18,914 nt of DNA from an uncultured Collinsella sp. GTDB lineage: Bacteria > Actinomycetota > Coriobacteriia > Coriobacteriales > Coriobacteriaceae. Positions 1 through 8,160 of this stretch are shown here, one piece after another. Position numbers and translations under genes: made by a program. The stretch is taken from contig CABUUE010000006.1 in the NCBI GenBank assembly GCA_902494685.1, positions 1-18,914 of the forward strand, given 5' to 3'. Each line of letters begins with the position of its first letter. Within the stretch, counting starts at the first letter, position 1. The notes under the pieces are model-generated. The model was not told where the DNA came from. It saw only the letters and a program-made list of their open reading frames with translations, and ran no database searches.

Positions 1-594
1 ACTAACCTGTGGAAGCGCACGCCGCTTCTTTCCGCAACGGATATCGCCGCATTCGCCAAGCAAGCCGCAGGCCTGCGCGGCGTCAAAAAACTGCGCTGGG
101 CGGCCGAGCACATGACAGGGCAGACCGCCTCGCCCTTCGAAGTACAGACATCCATACTTGTCTCGCTCCCCCGCGACGAGGGCGGCATGGGCATCAACAT
201 CGCAAACAACGTGCGCATCCTACTCAGCGACGCCGCGCGCTCACTGTATGACAAAACCTGCTGCTACGCCGATATCCTCATCGAAAGTGCCACCAACAGC
301 ATGGGCGTCATTCTGGAATGCCAAGGCCGCTCCGCCCATGACAACGAAGCCGCAAGCCTCTCCGATGCCGAGCGCACCACCGCCCTCACAAGCATGGGCT
401 ATGACGTTATCCAGATAACCTATGAGCAAATCAAGGACACAAAGAGCTTTAACAACATCGCCGAGCTCATTCATAAAAAGACGGGACTCCCCTACATCCC
501 AAAGACCGATCAGGAACGCACCACCGAAGATGCCCTGCGACGGGAGCTGTTGGTCAATTGGGATGAACTGTTCTCCGTTAAGCCGGCCGGCTAG
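1..594 (+). CDS. Endonuclease-like protein (DUF559/Vsr-type fold), 5' end outside window
   Basis: The reading frame is open from base 1, so this is the C-terminal 197 residues of a longer protein. The first ATG in view (112) has no ribosome-binding site in front and is probably internal. Residues about 88-140 of the visible part read YADILIE, then GVILECQG, an Asp/Glu-rich segment with DAERTTAL, then GYDVIQITYEQI. This layout (Asp, then Glu-x-Gln in a second strand, then a helix and a 'GYDVI.IT' strand) resembles the PD-(D/E)XK-like fold of DUF559/Vsr-related proteins. Such domains often occur as solitary proteins of unknown function, sometimes with an AbiEi-like N-terminus that cannot be seen here. 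The usual catalytic Lys is not obvious (Gln sits in its place), so nuclease activity is uncertain. The stop codon overlaps that of the convergent downstream gene in the palindrome CTAG (591-594). Confidence 0.65.
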   Translation, partial: TNLWKRTPLLSATDIAAFAKQAAGLRGVKKLRWAAEHMTGQTASPFEVQTSILVSLPRDEGGMGINIANNVRILLSDAARSLYDKTCCYADILIESATNSMGVILECQGRSAHDNEAASLSDAERTTALTSMGYDVIQITYEQIKDTKSFNNIAELIHKKTGLPYIPKTDQERTTEDALRRELLVNWDELFSVKPAG

Positions 595-1439
595 CAGCTA
601 GCGATCAGGGGGACTGCAGGAACGTCAGGTGCAGCAACGCGAGCCGCAAAGCCTGCCTCGGTTAGCTCGACGACCTCGGTAAACGTTGCATCGAAAAACT
701 CCTCGGTTAACAGGCGATACGGCGGATGATCGGGCTCGCCGGGGTTTTCGCGTACAATCTCGTGCATGACGCCGATGGTCTTGAGCACATACTCCTTATG
801 GATGGGATACTGCCCAAAACGCGTCGCAGCGGTATACAGGCGATCGGTCGCGCGCGGGATGGAGACAATGCCCAGCGTCTTGCCAAACCAGTCAAAGTCG
901 CCTTGCTTTTTAATGCGGAACTCCTCACACGGCTTGCCGCCGTGCGCCTCCAGGTACTGATTCACACGCGTGTTCCATACGGTATCGGCCACCAGATGCG
1001 ACCAGACGCCCAGCGTCAAATCGAGCAACGACTGCGCCACATCTTCGGACGCAAGCGAGAACTCACAGGCGCCGGGACCGACAACCGGCTCGGCATCCTT
1101 GTAGCGCTGGGGATAGTGCACGCGGTTCAGCCGCTCGCGTTCCTCGATAATCGAGGTCGCTGCGGCCGGCGCACCGGTGGGCGAACTTTTAAGCAACGGT
1201 GCCACATAGGTATCCCAGAACTCATGCTCACGAGGCTTAGGGATGGGCTCAGGCTTGGCAAAGTGCGTAATGCGGTACGGAATGGGATCGGCGATGCCAG
1301 GGACCATATAGCCCACGAAGATATCCGGAACCACGCAGCCAAACAAAAAGGCATTGCGGTCGCGCACGTTCTTGGCAAGCGCACCGGTGCGCTCCAGCAA
1401 ACGCTCCGTCTGAGCGATATGAATGTTCCAGCTTGGCAT
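591..1439 (-). CDS. Zinc-dependent phospholipase C-like protein
   Basis: About 282 residues. The protein opens MPSWNIHIAQTERLLERTG, then NAFLFGCVVPDIFVGY, and has RITHFAKPE and LGVWSHLVADTVWNT further on. His near the N-terminus, a VPD motif and a central His-x3-Asp pair are typical of the bacterial zinc-dependent phospholipase C-like family (Pfam Zn_dep_PLPC). In that family these residues would bind metal. Members are mostly uncharacterised; some may act on phospholipids. There is no signal peptide or membrane segment, so a cytoplasmic location is inferred. Start choice: ATG at 1439 gives the usual 'MPSW' beginning and has GGGGG just upstream. An in-frame ATG at 1451 adds four residues and cannot be excluded. 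An extended -10 element lies 27 bases upstream of the chosen start. It is transcribed alone. Confidence 0.7.
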   Translation of the reverse strand: MPSWNIHIAQTERLLERTGALAKNVRDRNAFLFGCVVPDIFVGYMVPGIADPIPYRITHFAKPEPIPKPREHEFWDTYVAPLLKSSPTGAPAAATSIIEERERLNRVHYPQRYKDAEPVVGPGACEFSLASEDVAQSLLDLTLGVWSHLVADTVWNTRVNQYLEAHGGKPCEEFRIKKQGDFDWFGKTLGIVSIPRATDRLYTAATRFGQYPIHKEYVLKTIGVMHEIVRENPGEPDHPPYRLLTEEFFDATFTEVVELTEAGFAARVAAPDVPAVPLIASC

Positions 1440-1465
1440 AGCCACCCCCATAAAAAACCTGGATA

Positions 1466-1471
1466 ACTATA
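1466..1471 (-). promoter_or_regulatory. Extended -10 promoter for the phospholipase C-like gene
   Basis: On the minus strand the sequence reads TGGTATAGT, that is TG-n-TATAGT, an extended -10 element with five of six matches to TATAAT. The start of transcription would fall near 1459, leaving a leader of about 20 bases to the ATG at 1439 and too little room for ribosome binding before the ATG at 1451. No good -35 is seen. Confidence 0.4.
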
Positions 1472-1483
1472 CCATCACGGCAA

Positions 1484-1499
1484 AGCCGCGCGGGCGGCT
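1484..1499 (-). terminator. Weak hairpin after cbiO
   Basis: AGCCGC, a four-base loop and GCGGCT make a six-base-pair GC-rich stem 21 bases past the cbiO stop. Only a short TTTG follows on the minus strand, so termination may be inefficient or not Rho-independent. Confidence 0.35.
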
Positions 1500-1519
1500 A
1501 CGCACGCTCTACGCAGCAA

Positions 1520-2290
1520 CTAGTCCGTAGCACCGCTTTCGGTTCCATACGACGGCGAAGGCGCCTCGACCACATGGTGATATCGATCGATATAGATTGC
1601 ACGGGCACCCAAGCGTCGCACCAAATCCTGGTGATGTGTGCTCATCAAGACCGTCTTACCGGCAGCAACGTAGGCCAGTAGGAAGTTGACCACGATGTCG
1701 CAAGAGTCCTCGTCAAGTCCGTTAGTAGGCTCGTCGAGGACCAAGATATCCGGGTTCATCGATACGACCGCAGCCAGCGCAACGCGCTTCTTTTGCCCGC
1801 CCGAGAGCTGATAGGGAGAGGCGTCGGCAAGGTCGGCAACCTGGAACAGCCCCATGGCATCGCGCACGCGGCGCTCGAGCTCGTCTGCCGGCAGCCCCAT
1901 CTGCGCGGGACCAAAGGCAACTTCCTCGCCCACCGTAGCACAGAACAGCTGGGCGTCGGCATTCTGGAACACAAAGCCCACGCGCTGATGAAAACGCTGA
2001 GCGGCCGCGGAATCCTTTAGAAACGCCGCATCGATCACGTGCCCGTCAAACAGGTATGCCCCTGCGTCCGCGAGTTCAAGGCCGTTAATAAGGCGCATAA
2101 TCGTCGTCTTACCGCAGCCGTTGGGACCGAGCAGGGCAACGAGTTCACCACGATCGACCTGCAGCGACACGCCATCGACAACCGTATGCCCCGCATAGGA
2201 AAACACCACGTCGCGAAACTCGATGAGCGGCGTGGTCTCGGCGCCGCCCGCACCGTTCGTGCCCGCCGCACTCTTCATATCGATCGTCAA
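1520..2290 (-). CDS. cbiO: ECF-type cobalt/nickel transporter ATPase CbiO
   Basis: 256 residues; the ATPase subunit that drives metal uptake by the CbiMQO-type energy-coupling factor complex at the inner face of the membrane. Visible motifs: Walker A GPNGCGKT (55-62), the ECF-typical Q-loop FVFQNADAQLF (about 107-116), ABC signature LSGGQKKR (162-169), Walker B ILVLDEPT (182-189) and switch His in MSTHH. Start: TTG at 2290 has GGGAAGGG seven bases upstream; the alternative ATG at 2276-2278 lacks a ribosome-binding site. It is the last gene of the operon, 44 bases after cbiQ. Ni versus Co cannot be told from this subunit; the operon's leader suggests nickel. Confidence 0.93.
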   Translation of the reverse strand: MTIDMKSAAGTNGAGGAETTPLIEFRDVVFSYAGHTVVDGVSLQVDRGELVALLGPNGCGKTTIMRLINGLELADAGAYLFDGHVIDAAFLKDSAAAQRFHQRVGFVFQNADAQLFCATVGEEVAFGPAQMGLPADELERRVRDAMGLFQVADLADASPYQLSGGQKKRVALAAVVSMNPDILVLDEPTNGLDEDSCDIVVNFLLAYVAAGKTVLMSTHHQDLVRRLGARAIYIDRYHHVVEAPSPSYGTESGATD

Positions 2291-2334
2291 AACGTCGCCC
2301 TTCCCTACTCACATCGACGGCTCGGCCGCCCGCA

Positions 2335-3177
2335 CTACAGCACGGCGCACAACACTGCCAGCAGCGCCACGCCGGCCGCATAGACCGCATCGCGCCAGCT
2401 AAACCCGGCGCGCGCGGGCGCCGGATACGTACCGGCAAAGCCGCGGCACAGCATGGCCTCGTCCATCGCGCGGCTGCATTCCATCGCCTTGATAAAGGTC
2501 ATGCCCATGATACCCGCCAGCGAGTCGGTACGCGAAAATCCCTCAGGCGCACGGCCAACGCTGCGCAGCATGACCGATTCGCACAGATTGTGCGCCGTGC
2601 GACCCAGCACCTCGATGTGCTTGAGCGCCATATCAAACGTAAAGATAACTTCGTCGGGCAGATGCAGCATCTTGAGCGCCGCCGACATGCGGCTCCAGGT
2701 GAGCGTCCACGAAACGCCCAGTACGAGCGACAGGTTAATGAACGTCTTGAGCGCAATTTTGAGCATGGCGCCCGTAGCGGAAGCGCCTAGCAGCAGGGCA
2801 GGCAGCGCCAGAACCACTGCGAGTCCCGCGGCACCGAGAGCCGGCACAAAGGTCGCGCGCAGCCCGCGTACAGGGCGCACAGCAACGAGCACCAGCGCGA
2901 TAGCCGCCATCAACATGAGGTACAGCGGGCTCTGCGTCAGACACACGCACAGGACGCAAACGAACATCCCCACCAGGCGCACCGGAGCCGAAACGCAAGA
3001 AAGGGCGCGGTCGATCATCGACCCGCCCTCGTGCGCGCCTCCACCCAGGCGAACCCGCTCAAGCAGGCTCGCCAGGTGCAGGACATTCTTTTGCATCACA
3101 CGATGCCGAGCCCCCACGGGCTCATATCGCTCCTCGGCCGCAAGCCAGCTAGGCAGCTCGGCTATTGCCATGAGCAC
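2335..3177 (-). CDS. cbiQ: ECF-type cobalt/nickel transporter transmembrane subunit CbiQ
   Basis: 280 residues; the T (coupling) subunit linking the metal-binding CbiM to the CbiO ATPase. Several hydrophobic segments lie between residues about 65 and 155, and one at the C-terminus. The cytoplasmic coupling helix AMLCRGFAGTYP near the C-terminus keeps the Arg-Gly of the classical 'A-R-G' motif of EcfT proteins, although the Ala is replaced by Cys. Start: GTG at 3177 has AAGGA five bases upstream, whereas the ATG at 3171 is eleven bases from it, so GTG is preferred. The start lies 29 bases inside the 3' end of cbiM, which points to translational coupling. The first 50 residues are longer than usual for the family. 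Confidence 0.9.
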   Translation of the reverse strand: MLMAIAELPSWLAAEERYEPVGARHRVMQKNVLHLASLLERVRLGGGAHEGGSMIDRALSCVSAPVRLVGMFVCVLCVCLTQSPLYLMLMAAIALVLVAVRPVRGLRATFVPALGAAGLAVVLALPALLLGASATGAMLKIALKTFINLSLVLGVSWTLTWSRMSAALKMLHLPDEVIFTFDMALKHIEVLGRTAHNLCESVMLRSVGRAPEGFSRTDSLAGIMGMTFIKAMECSRAMDEAMLCRGFAGTYPAPARAGFSWRDAVYAAGVALLAVLCAVL

Positions 3178-4234
3178 CGCTTTCCTTGACCGTCAGCGAG
3201 ACCAGGCGGAATGCAATGGTAAGCACCGCCACGCCAATCACGCCCGAAAGAATATACATCGCGGCCTGGCCGGCAAAGCCAAGGCCCTGCTCCTCGGAAT
3301 AGGCCTGAAGATAATCGCCCGTGGGCAGTGTATCGGCAAACGTCGGAGCGTCGAGGCCGACCGAAGCCTGCAGGCTGTCGTCGCCGGCCTCCTGGACGGC
3401 AGTTGCAGCGCCCTCGGCGTTCCACTCACCCCAGGCGTCACCGGTAGCAAGCAAACCCAGCGGCGTAGCCACCACGAGCACAGCGACCAGGATGAGCGTG
3501 GGAACCAGCGAGGTCTTCTTGGCAGCAGCGCCCTCGGCAGCAAGCTGGCCGTCGACGGCCTCGGGCCCGACGATAACGCTCGGCGCCGTCTTCTTAATGA
3601 AACCGTAGATTGCGGCCGTCGCCACGCCCTCGACGACACCGGCTACCAGCATATGCGGGATCAGCATGGCCGGAATGGAAACAGACAGCGGGAAGGGGCA
3701 GTACAGCGGAGCACCCGAGGCGTTGGTGAAGAGCATCGGCTGAATGCCAAACTCGATGGCAGCGCACAGGGCAGCCACGCACAAGCCAACCCAGCCGCTC
3801 ACGATGGCAGAAACCGAGGTGCCCCAGCTCTTGTCGTGCAGGCGGCTGTTGAGCGCGCGGAATACCATGGCGGCAACAAACGGCAGCACGAAGGCCATGT
3901 TAAAGCAGTTGGCGCCAAAGGACAGGATGCCGCCGTCGCCAAACAGCAGCGCCTGCAGCGCCAGCGCGACCGAGACAGCGATAGCCGCGGCCTCGGGGCC
4001 CAGCAGCAGCGCGATGAGTGCGCCGCCGACGGCGTGGCCCGTGGTGCCGCCGGGCAGCGGAACGTTAAACATCATGAGCAAGAAGGAAAAAGCGGCGCAG
4101 ATGCCCAGGAAAGCCATGTGCTCGCGATCGAGCGTGGCGCGCACCTTCTTGATGCAGTGGACCCAAACGGGCACCATTGCCACCGCCATGACAGCATCGG
4201 TCTGCGGAGACAGATAATTATCTGGAATGTGCAT
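3149..4234 (-). CDS. cbiM: Metal-binding membrane subunit CbiM (NikM-type) with fused C-terminal extension
   Basis: 361 residues; the substrate-binding S component of a nickel/cobalt ECF transporter. It begins MHIPDNYLSP and carries GGTTGHAVGG with His67. In the solved NikM2 structure the metal is held by Met1, His2 and His67, and all three positions match. The CbiM membrane domain covers about residues 1-215. After a hydrophilic linker there is a second module with two membrane helices (about 244-266, starting SLVPTLIL and ending ATPLGLLATGDAWGEW, and about 322-345). This looks like a CbiN/PDGLE-like module fused to CbiM, which would explain the lack of a separate cbiN. The ribosome-binding site is GGGAGG, five bases before the ATG. 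It is the first gene of the operon, and cbiQ overlaps its end. Confidence 0.92.
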   Translation of the reverse strand: MHIPDNYLSPQTDAVMAVAMVPVWVHCIKKVRATLDREHMAFLGICAAFSFLLMMFNVPLPGGTTGHAVGGALIALLLGPEAAAIAVSVALALQALLFGDGGILSFGANCFNMAFVLPFVAAMVFRALNSRLHDKSWGTSVSAIVSGWVGLCVAALCAAIEFGIQPMLFTNASGAPLYCPFPLSVSIPAMLIPHMLVAGVVEGVATAAIYGFIKKTAPSVIVGPEAVDGQLAAEGAAAKKTSLVPTLILVAVLVVATPLGLLATGDAWGEWNAEGAATAVQEAGDDSLQASVGLDAPTFADTLPTGDYLQAYSEEQGLGFAGQAAMYILSGVIGVAVLTIAFRLVSLTVKESGAHGNSRAA

Positions 4235-4291
4235 GTACGCCTCCCGGTTGTCGGCGCACAGAATTGCAACGCCGCTTAAATCACCTTGTCA

Positions 4292-4319
4292 ATGTTACGC
4301 ATTGTCAGATTCGTAACAC
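4292..4319 (-). promoter_or_regulatory. Candidate NikR operator in the cbiM leader
   Basis: The minus strand reads GTGTTAC, 14 bases, GTAACAT. As I recall, the NikR consensus proposed for deltaproteobacteria is GTGTTAC-N13/14-GTAACAC, and 13 of the 14 defined bases fit. It lies just downstream of the candidate start of transcription, where a bound repressor would block cbiMQO transcription. No nikR gene is in the window. Confidence 0.5.
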
Positions 4320-4329
4320 GCCGCGGGCT

Positions 4330-4358
4330 ATCATAGCAAAACGGCGCGCTGCCGACAA
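4330..4358 (-). promoter_or_regulatory. Candidate promoter of cbiMQO
   Basis: On the minus strand, -35 TTGTCG (4353-4358) and -10 TATGAT (4330-4335) are 17 bases apart. TATGAT has five of six matches, TTGTCG four of six. Transcription would start near 4323, just before the palindromic operator. The -35 sits in the loop of the pheT terminator hairpin. Confidence 0.45.
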
Positions 4359-4372
4359 AGCAGCACGCCGTT
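4340..4372 (-). terminator. Terminator of the pheST operon
   Basis: Thirteen-position stem (AACGGCG, one C-A mismatch on the plus strand, GCTGC) with a seven-base loop, 110 bases past the pheT stop. On the minus strand the stem ends in TT and is followed by TTGC, a short T-run. It overlaps the cbiMQO promoter. Confidence 0.55.
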
Positions 4373-4482
4373 ATGTAATGCGCGTGTCATATATGCAGGC
4401 TCAACGGTGCCTTATTCCGAACACCGCGGTCACGCAGAGCCCACAGCAACCGCCATCAGGCCCTACGCCCCCAGAGCAAGCC

Positions 4483-6936
4483 CTAGCCGCGGACCTCGCC
4501 GTTTACGCCCTTGCACACCTTGGTGACGATCTTCTGGTGCGCTTTCTCGACCTCTTCGCTGGTGAGCGTGTGGTCGTCGGAGCGATACGTAAGCGCAAAG
4601 GCCATGGACTTCTTGCCCACACCCACGCGGACCGGATCACGGTAGACGTCGAACAGGCGCACGCCCTCGAGCAGCTTGCCGCCGGCGCTGGTAATACGGC
4701 GCTCAAGATCCTCGCAGGTCACGGAGTTATCGACCACGATAGCAAGGTCGTGCTCAACAGCCGGGTACTGCGAGAACTCGCGGTAGTTCTCCTGGTTGCG
4801 GGCACCCTTGATCAGCTTGTCCAGATCGAGCTCAAAGGCAACGACGACCTCATCGATGCCCATCGCCTCGCGCGCCTTGGGGTGAATCTCGCCGACCCAG
4901 CCCAGCACGGTGCCGCCGGACAGAACCTCGGCCGCACGACCCGGCTGCAAGAAAGCGTAGCCCTCGCCCTCGACGGGACGGAAGCGAACCTTCTCGATGC
5001 GCAGCTGGGCGAGCAGTTCCTCGACAATGCCCTTACCAAAGAAGAAGCGCAGCTTGCGGTACTTCATGCTCCAAGACTGCTCGCTCCACTGGCCCGAGAG
5101 CACACCCGCCACGGACTTGGTCTCCTTGGGCAGGCTGGCGTTCTCGCGACCGTGGAACAGGCTGCCGACCTCGTACAGATGCACGTTGGGCGTGCCGTGG
5201 GCCTCGTTATAGGCCACGGATTGCAGCAGGCCCGGCAGCAGCGAGCGGCGCATCTCGGTCTGCTCGGCCACCAGCGGGTTCATGAGCACCACGGGGCAAC
5301 CGCGGCCCTCGGTGGACATACCGATCTTCTCCAGGTCGCCCGGGGCGGCAAAGCCAAAAGTCGTGGTCTCGTTGAGGCCACAGGCGCGCAGGATCTCGCC
5401 GACCTTGCGGGTGAGCTTCTGCTCGCGGGTCAGGCCGCCGATGTGGTTCTTGGCAGCCGGGATGGTCGCCGTCACACGGCCCATGCCCCACAGGCGCAGG
5501 ACCTCCTCGATCAGATCGATCTCGCGCGGCAGGTCGGGGCGGAAGCTCGGCGGAGTGACCATAAAGTCCTCGCCGTCGCGCTCGACGGTGCAGCCCAGGC
5601 GAGTGAGCGAACGCTCGATAAAGTCGGGCTCGATGTCGGCGCCGCAGATGGCATGCACGCGGGCCAGGCGCAGCTTAATGCTGTCGATGGTTTTGGGCGC
5701 GGGGAAAACGTCGACGTAGCCGGGAGCGACCTCGCCGCCGGCGATCTCCTCGATGAGCGCACAGGTAACGTTGGCGACGTCCACGCAGCCGGTCTCGTCA
5801 ACCTGGCGCTCAAAGCGAATGGAGGCGTCGGAGATCAGCGACAGGTCGCGGCTGGTGTGCGAGGTGCGACCGGCGTTGAAGCAGGCGCTCTCGACCATCA
5901 CGTCGACGGTGTCGTCCTCGATCTCGGAATCCATGCCGCCCATAACGCCGGCCAGAGCCACAGGGCGCTCGCCGTCGGTGATAAGGCCCATGCCGGCGTC
6001 GAGCGTGCGCTCCTCGCCGTCGAGCGTCGTGAACTTCTCATCCTGCCGGGCGGCGCGGACCACCACGCGACGGCGGCCATCGCGCTCGGCAAAGGTGTCC
6101 AGGTCAAAGGCGTGCAGCGGCTGACCGGTGAGCATCATCACATAGTTGGTGATGTCGACGATGTTGTTGTGCGGGCGCACGCCCAGGGCGTTGAGGCGCT
6201 TGACCATCCAGTCGGGCGACGGGCCGACCTTCACGTTGCGTACGATGCGGGCAACGTAGCGGTCGCACAGGCCCTCGTCGGCAATCTCGACCGAAAGCTC
6301 GTCGTCGGTCGCGCGGCCGGTCTCGGCCTTGATGGTGGGCAGCTCAACGTGGAAATCGCGATCGAAGATGGCGCCGGTCTCGCGGGCCATGCCGATCATG
6401 GACAGGCAGTCGGGACGATTGGGCGTGATCTCGCAGTCGAGCACGGTGTCGCTCGAGCCCACGTACTCGGCAAACGGCATGCCGCAGGGCGTATCCTCGG
6501 GCAGGATCATAATGCCGGAGTGGTCGCCGCCCAGGCCGAGCTCGCGCGCGGAGCAGTTCATGCCCATGGACACGACGCCGCGAAGCTTGCTCTTCTTGAT
6601 CTTGACGTCGCCGGGAAGCACGGCGCCGATCATGGCCGTGACGATGTGGTCGCCGGCCTCGAAGTTCTGCGCGCCACAGACGATCTGCAGCGGAGCGGGA
6701 TTGCCATCGGCGTCGAGATTCTTGTCGCCCACATCGACCGAGCACACATACATATGGTCGCTATCGGGATGCGGGGTCTTGGTGAGCACCTTGGCAGTCA
6801 CCACGTGGTCGAAGGACTCGCCCACGGTGTCGATCGCCTCGACCTCGGTGCCGGTACGGATATATTCGTCCGAAAGGGTCTTGGGATCCTCCGGAATATC
6901 GATCATGGTCTTGAGCCAGTCGTAAGAAACGCGCAT
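4483..6936 (-). CDS. pheT: Phenylalanine--tRNA ligase beta subunit
   Basis: 817 residues, normal length for bacterial PheT. With PheS it charges tRNA-Phe with phenylalanine. Domains in order: N-terminal MRVSYDWLKTMIDIP; the OB-fold tRNA-binding domain (about 42-157, with KTPHPDSDHMYVCSVDVG and MNCSARELGLG); B3/4 editing domain (about 210-390); B5 domain (about 405-485); the catalytic-like core (about 490-700); and the C-terminal anticodon-binding FDX-ACB domain (about 720-817, starting REFSQYPAVEHDLAIVVD). The ribosome-binding site AAAGGAGA lies seven bases before the ATG. It follows pheS by 63 bases on the same transcript and shares the T-box control. A small hairpin (CGGCT-TTG-AGCCG, 6961-6973) lies between the two genes. 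Confidence 0.97.
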   Translation of the reverse strand: MRVSYDWLKTMIDIPEDPKTLSDEYIRTGTEVEAIDTVGESFDHVVTAKVLTKTPHPDSDHMYVCSVDVGDKNLDADGNPAPLQIVCGAQNFEAGDHIVTAMIGAVLPGDVKIKKSKLRGVVSMGMNCSARELGLGGDHSGIMILPEDTPCGMPFAEYVGSSDTVLDCEITPNRPDCLSMIGMARETGAIFDRDFHVELPTIKAETGRATDDELSVEIADEGLCDRYVARIVRNVKVGPSPDWMVKRLNALGVRPHNNIVDITNYVMMLTGQPLHAFDLDTFAERDGRRRVVVRAARQDEKFTTLDGEERTLDAGMGLITDGERPVALAGVMGGMDSEIEDDTVDVMVESACFNAGRTSHTSRDLSLISDASIRFERQVDETGCVDVANVTCALIEEIAGGEVAPGYVDVFPAPKTIDSIKLRLARVHAICGADIEPDFIERSLTRLGCTVERDGEDFMVTPPSFRPDLPREIDLIEEVLRLWGMGRVTATIPAAKNHIGGLTREQKLTRKVGEILRACGLNETTTFGFAAPGDLEKIGMSTEGRGCPVVLMNPLVAEQTEMRRSLLPGLLQSVAYNEAHGTPNVHLYEVGSLFHGRENASLPKETKSVAGVLSGQWSEQSWSMKYRKLRFFFGKGIVEELLAQLRIEKVRFRPVEGEGYAFLQPGRAAEVLSGGTVLGWVGEIHPKAREAMGIDEVVVAFELDLDKLIKGARNQENYREFSQYPAVEHDLAIVVDNSVTCEDLERRITSAGGKLLEGVRLFDVYRDPVRVGVGKKSMAFALTYRSDDHTLTSEEVEKAHQKIVTKVCKGVNGEVRG

Positions 6937-6999
6937 ATAACTGGTCTCCTTTCATAAATGCGGCTTTGAGCCGGAAACTGCAACTAAGAAGAAAGTGTT

Positions 7000-8076
7000 C
7001 TAGAACTGGTTCAAGAACCTCATGTCACCAGCCATCAACGTGCGCAGGTCCGGCAGGTCGTAGCGTAGGGCCGCGACGCGCTCGGCGCCAATACCGAAGG
7101 CGAAGCCGGTGTACTTCTCGGGGTCGATGCCGCAGTTGATAAGGACGTTGGGGTCGACCATGCCGCAGCCCAGGATCTCGATCCAGCCGCTGTGCTTGCA
7201 GAAGTTGCAGCCCTTGCCGCCGCACACGTGGCAGCTCACGTCCACCTCGCAGGAAGGCTCGGTGAAGGGGAAGAAGTGCGGGCGGTAACGCGTCTTGCGA
7301 TCCTCGCCAAACATGCACTTAACAAAGTAGTCGAGCGTGCCCTTAAGATCGCCAAAGGTGATACCCTCGTCGACGACCAGGCCCTCGATCTGGTTGAACT
7401 GCGGCAGGTGGCAGGCGTCGGCCGTGTCGGGACGGTAGACGGTGCCCGGGCAGATCATGTAGATGGGAGGCTTCTGCGACTCCATGGTGTGGATCTGCAC
7501 GCCCGAGGTCTGGGTGCGCAGCAGCACGTCGGACTCGCCGTGAGCGTGAGCCTCGGGATGCGCGACGCTGCCGGGGTTGTTGTCGACCACATAGAACGTG
7601 TCGCGAGCCGAGCGGCTCGGGTGATCCATGGGCGCGTTGAGCGCGGTGAAGTTGTAGTAGGAGGTATCGACCATGGGGCCGGACTCGACGGTGTAGCCGA
7701 TGCCGCAGAAGATGTCCTCGGCCTCCTCGATGATCTGCTTGATCAGGTGCTGGTGACCGATCTGCGGACGGATGCCCGGCAGCGTGATGTCGACGGCCTC
7801 GTGCTCGAGTGCGCGCTTGAGGGCGGCGGCCTTCATCTCGGTGGTGCGCTCGTCGAGCATGCCCTCGATCAGCTGGCGCATCTCGTTGGCGCGTTTGCCC
7901 ATCATGGGACGATCCTCGGGAGCGAGCTTGCCCATCATGCGCATCAGGCCGGTGATACGGCCCTTGCGGCCGAGCAGCTCAACGCGCGCGGCCTCGAGCT
8001 TGGCGGCGTCGTCAGCGCTAGTGACGAGCTCCTTGGCCTCTTCCTCGAGTTTGACCAGATCATCAATCAGACTCAT
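7000..8076 (-). CDS. pheS: Phenylalanine--tRNA ligase alpha subunit
   Basis: 358 residues, the catalytic subunit of PheRS. It has an N-terminal coiled-coil arm (MSLIDDLVKLEEEAKEL to about residue 85) that contacts tRNA. The class II catalytic core follows: DHPSRSARDTFYV, motif 2 region LPQFNQIEGLVVDEG, the Cys-rich strand-loop CHVCGGKGCNFCKHSGW that is common in bacterial PheS, and motif 3 GFAFGIGAERVAALRYDLPD. The ATG at 8074-8076 is preferred over the long upstream in-frame extension because it has GAAAGGGAA just upstream and because the extension runs through the T-box leader. It is the first gene of the pheST operon. Confidence 0.97.
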   Translation of the reverse strand: MSLIDDLVKLEEEAKELVTSADDAAKLEAARVELLGRKGRITGLMRMMGKLAPEDRPMMGKRANEMRQLIEGMLDERTTEMKAAALKRALEHEAVDITLPGIRPQIGHQHLIKQIIEEAEDIFCGIGYTVESGPMVDTSYYNFTALNAPMDHPSRSARDTFYVVDNNPGSVAHPEAHAHGESDVLLRTQTSGVQIHTMESQKPPIYMICPGTVYRPDTADACHLPQFNQIEGLVVDEGITFGDLKGTLDYFVKCMFGEDRKTRYRPHFFPFTEPSCEVDVSCHVCGGKGCNFCKHSGWIEILGCGMVDPNVLINCGIDPEKYTGFAFGIGAERVAALRYDLPDLRTLMAGDMRFLNQF

Positions 8077-8160
8077 GTCTTCCCTTTCGTCTCTCGCACA
8101 TCCGCGCTCCGGGACGGCTGACGCCGCCCGATGTTGCGGATGCGCGGCCCGGTTCGGTAA

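Noticed and set aside
2453..4279. 608-codon open frame on the plus strand opposite cbiQ and cbiM
   Set aside because: Low-complexity Arg/Ser/Gly-rich product, opposite two well-supported membrane proteins.
4235..4482. Cobalamin riboswitch upstream of cbiM
   Set aside because: No B12-box-like sequence was found on the minus strand; the palindromic operator accounts for likely control.
4264..6957. 897-codon open frame on the plus strand opposite pheT
   Set aside because: Mirror frame of the strongly conserved PheT; rich in His, Gly and Ala with no domain, no ribosome-binding site, caused by GC-rich codon use.
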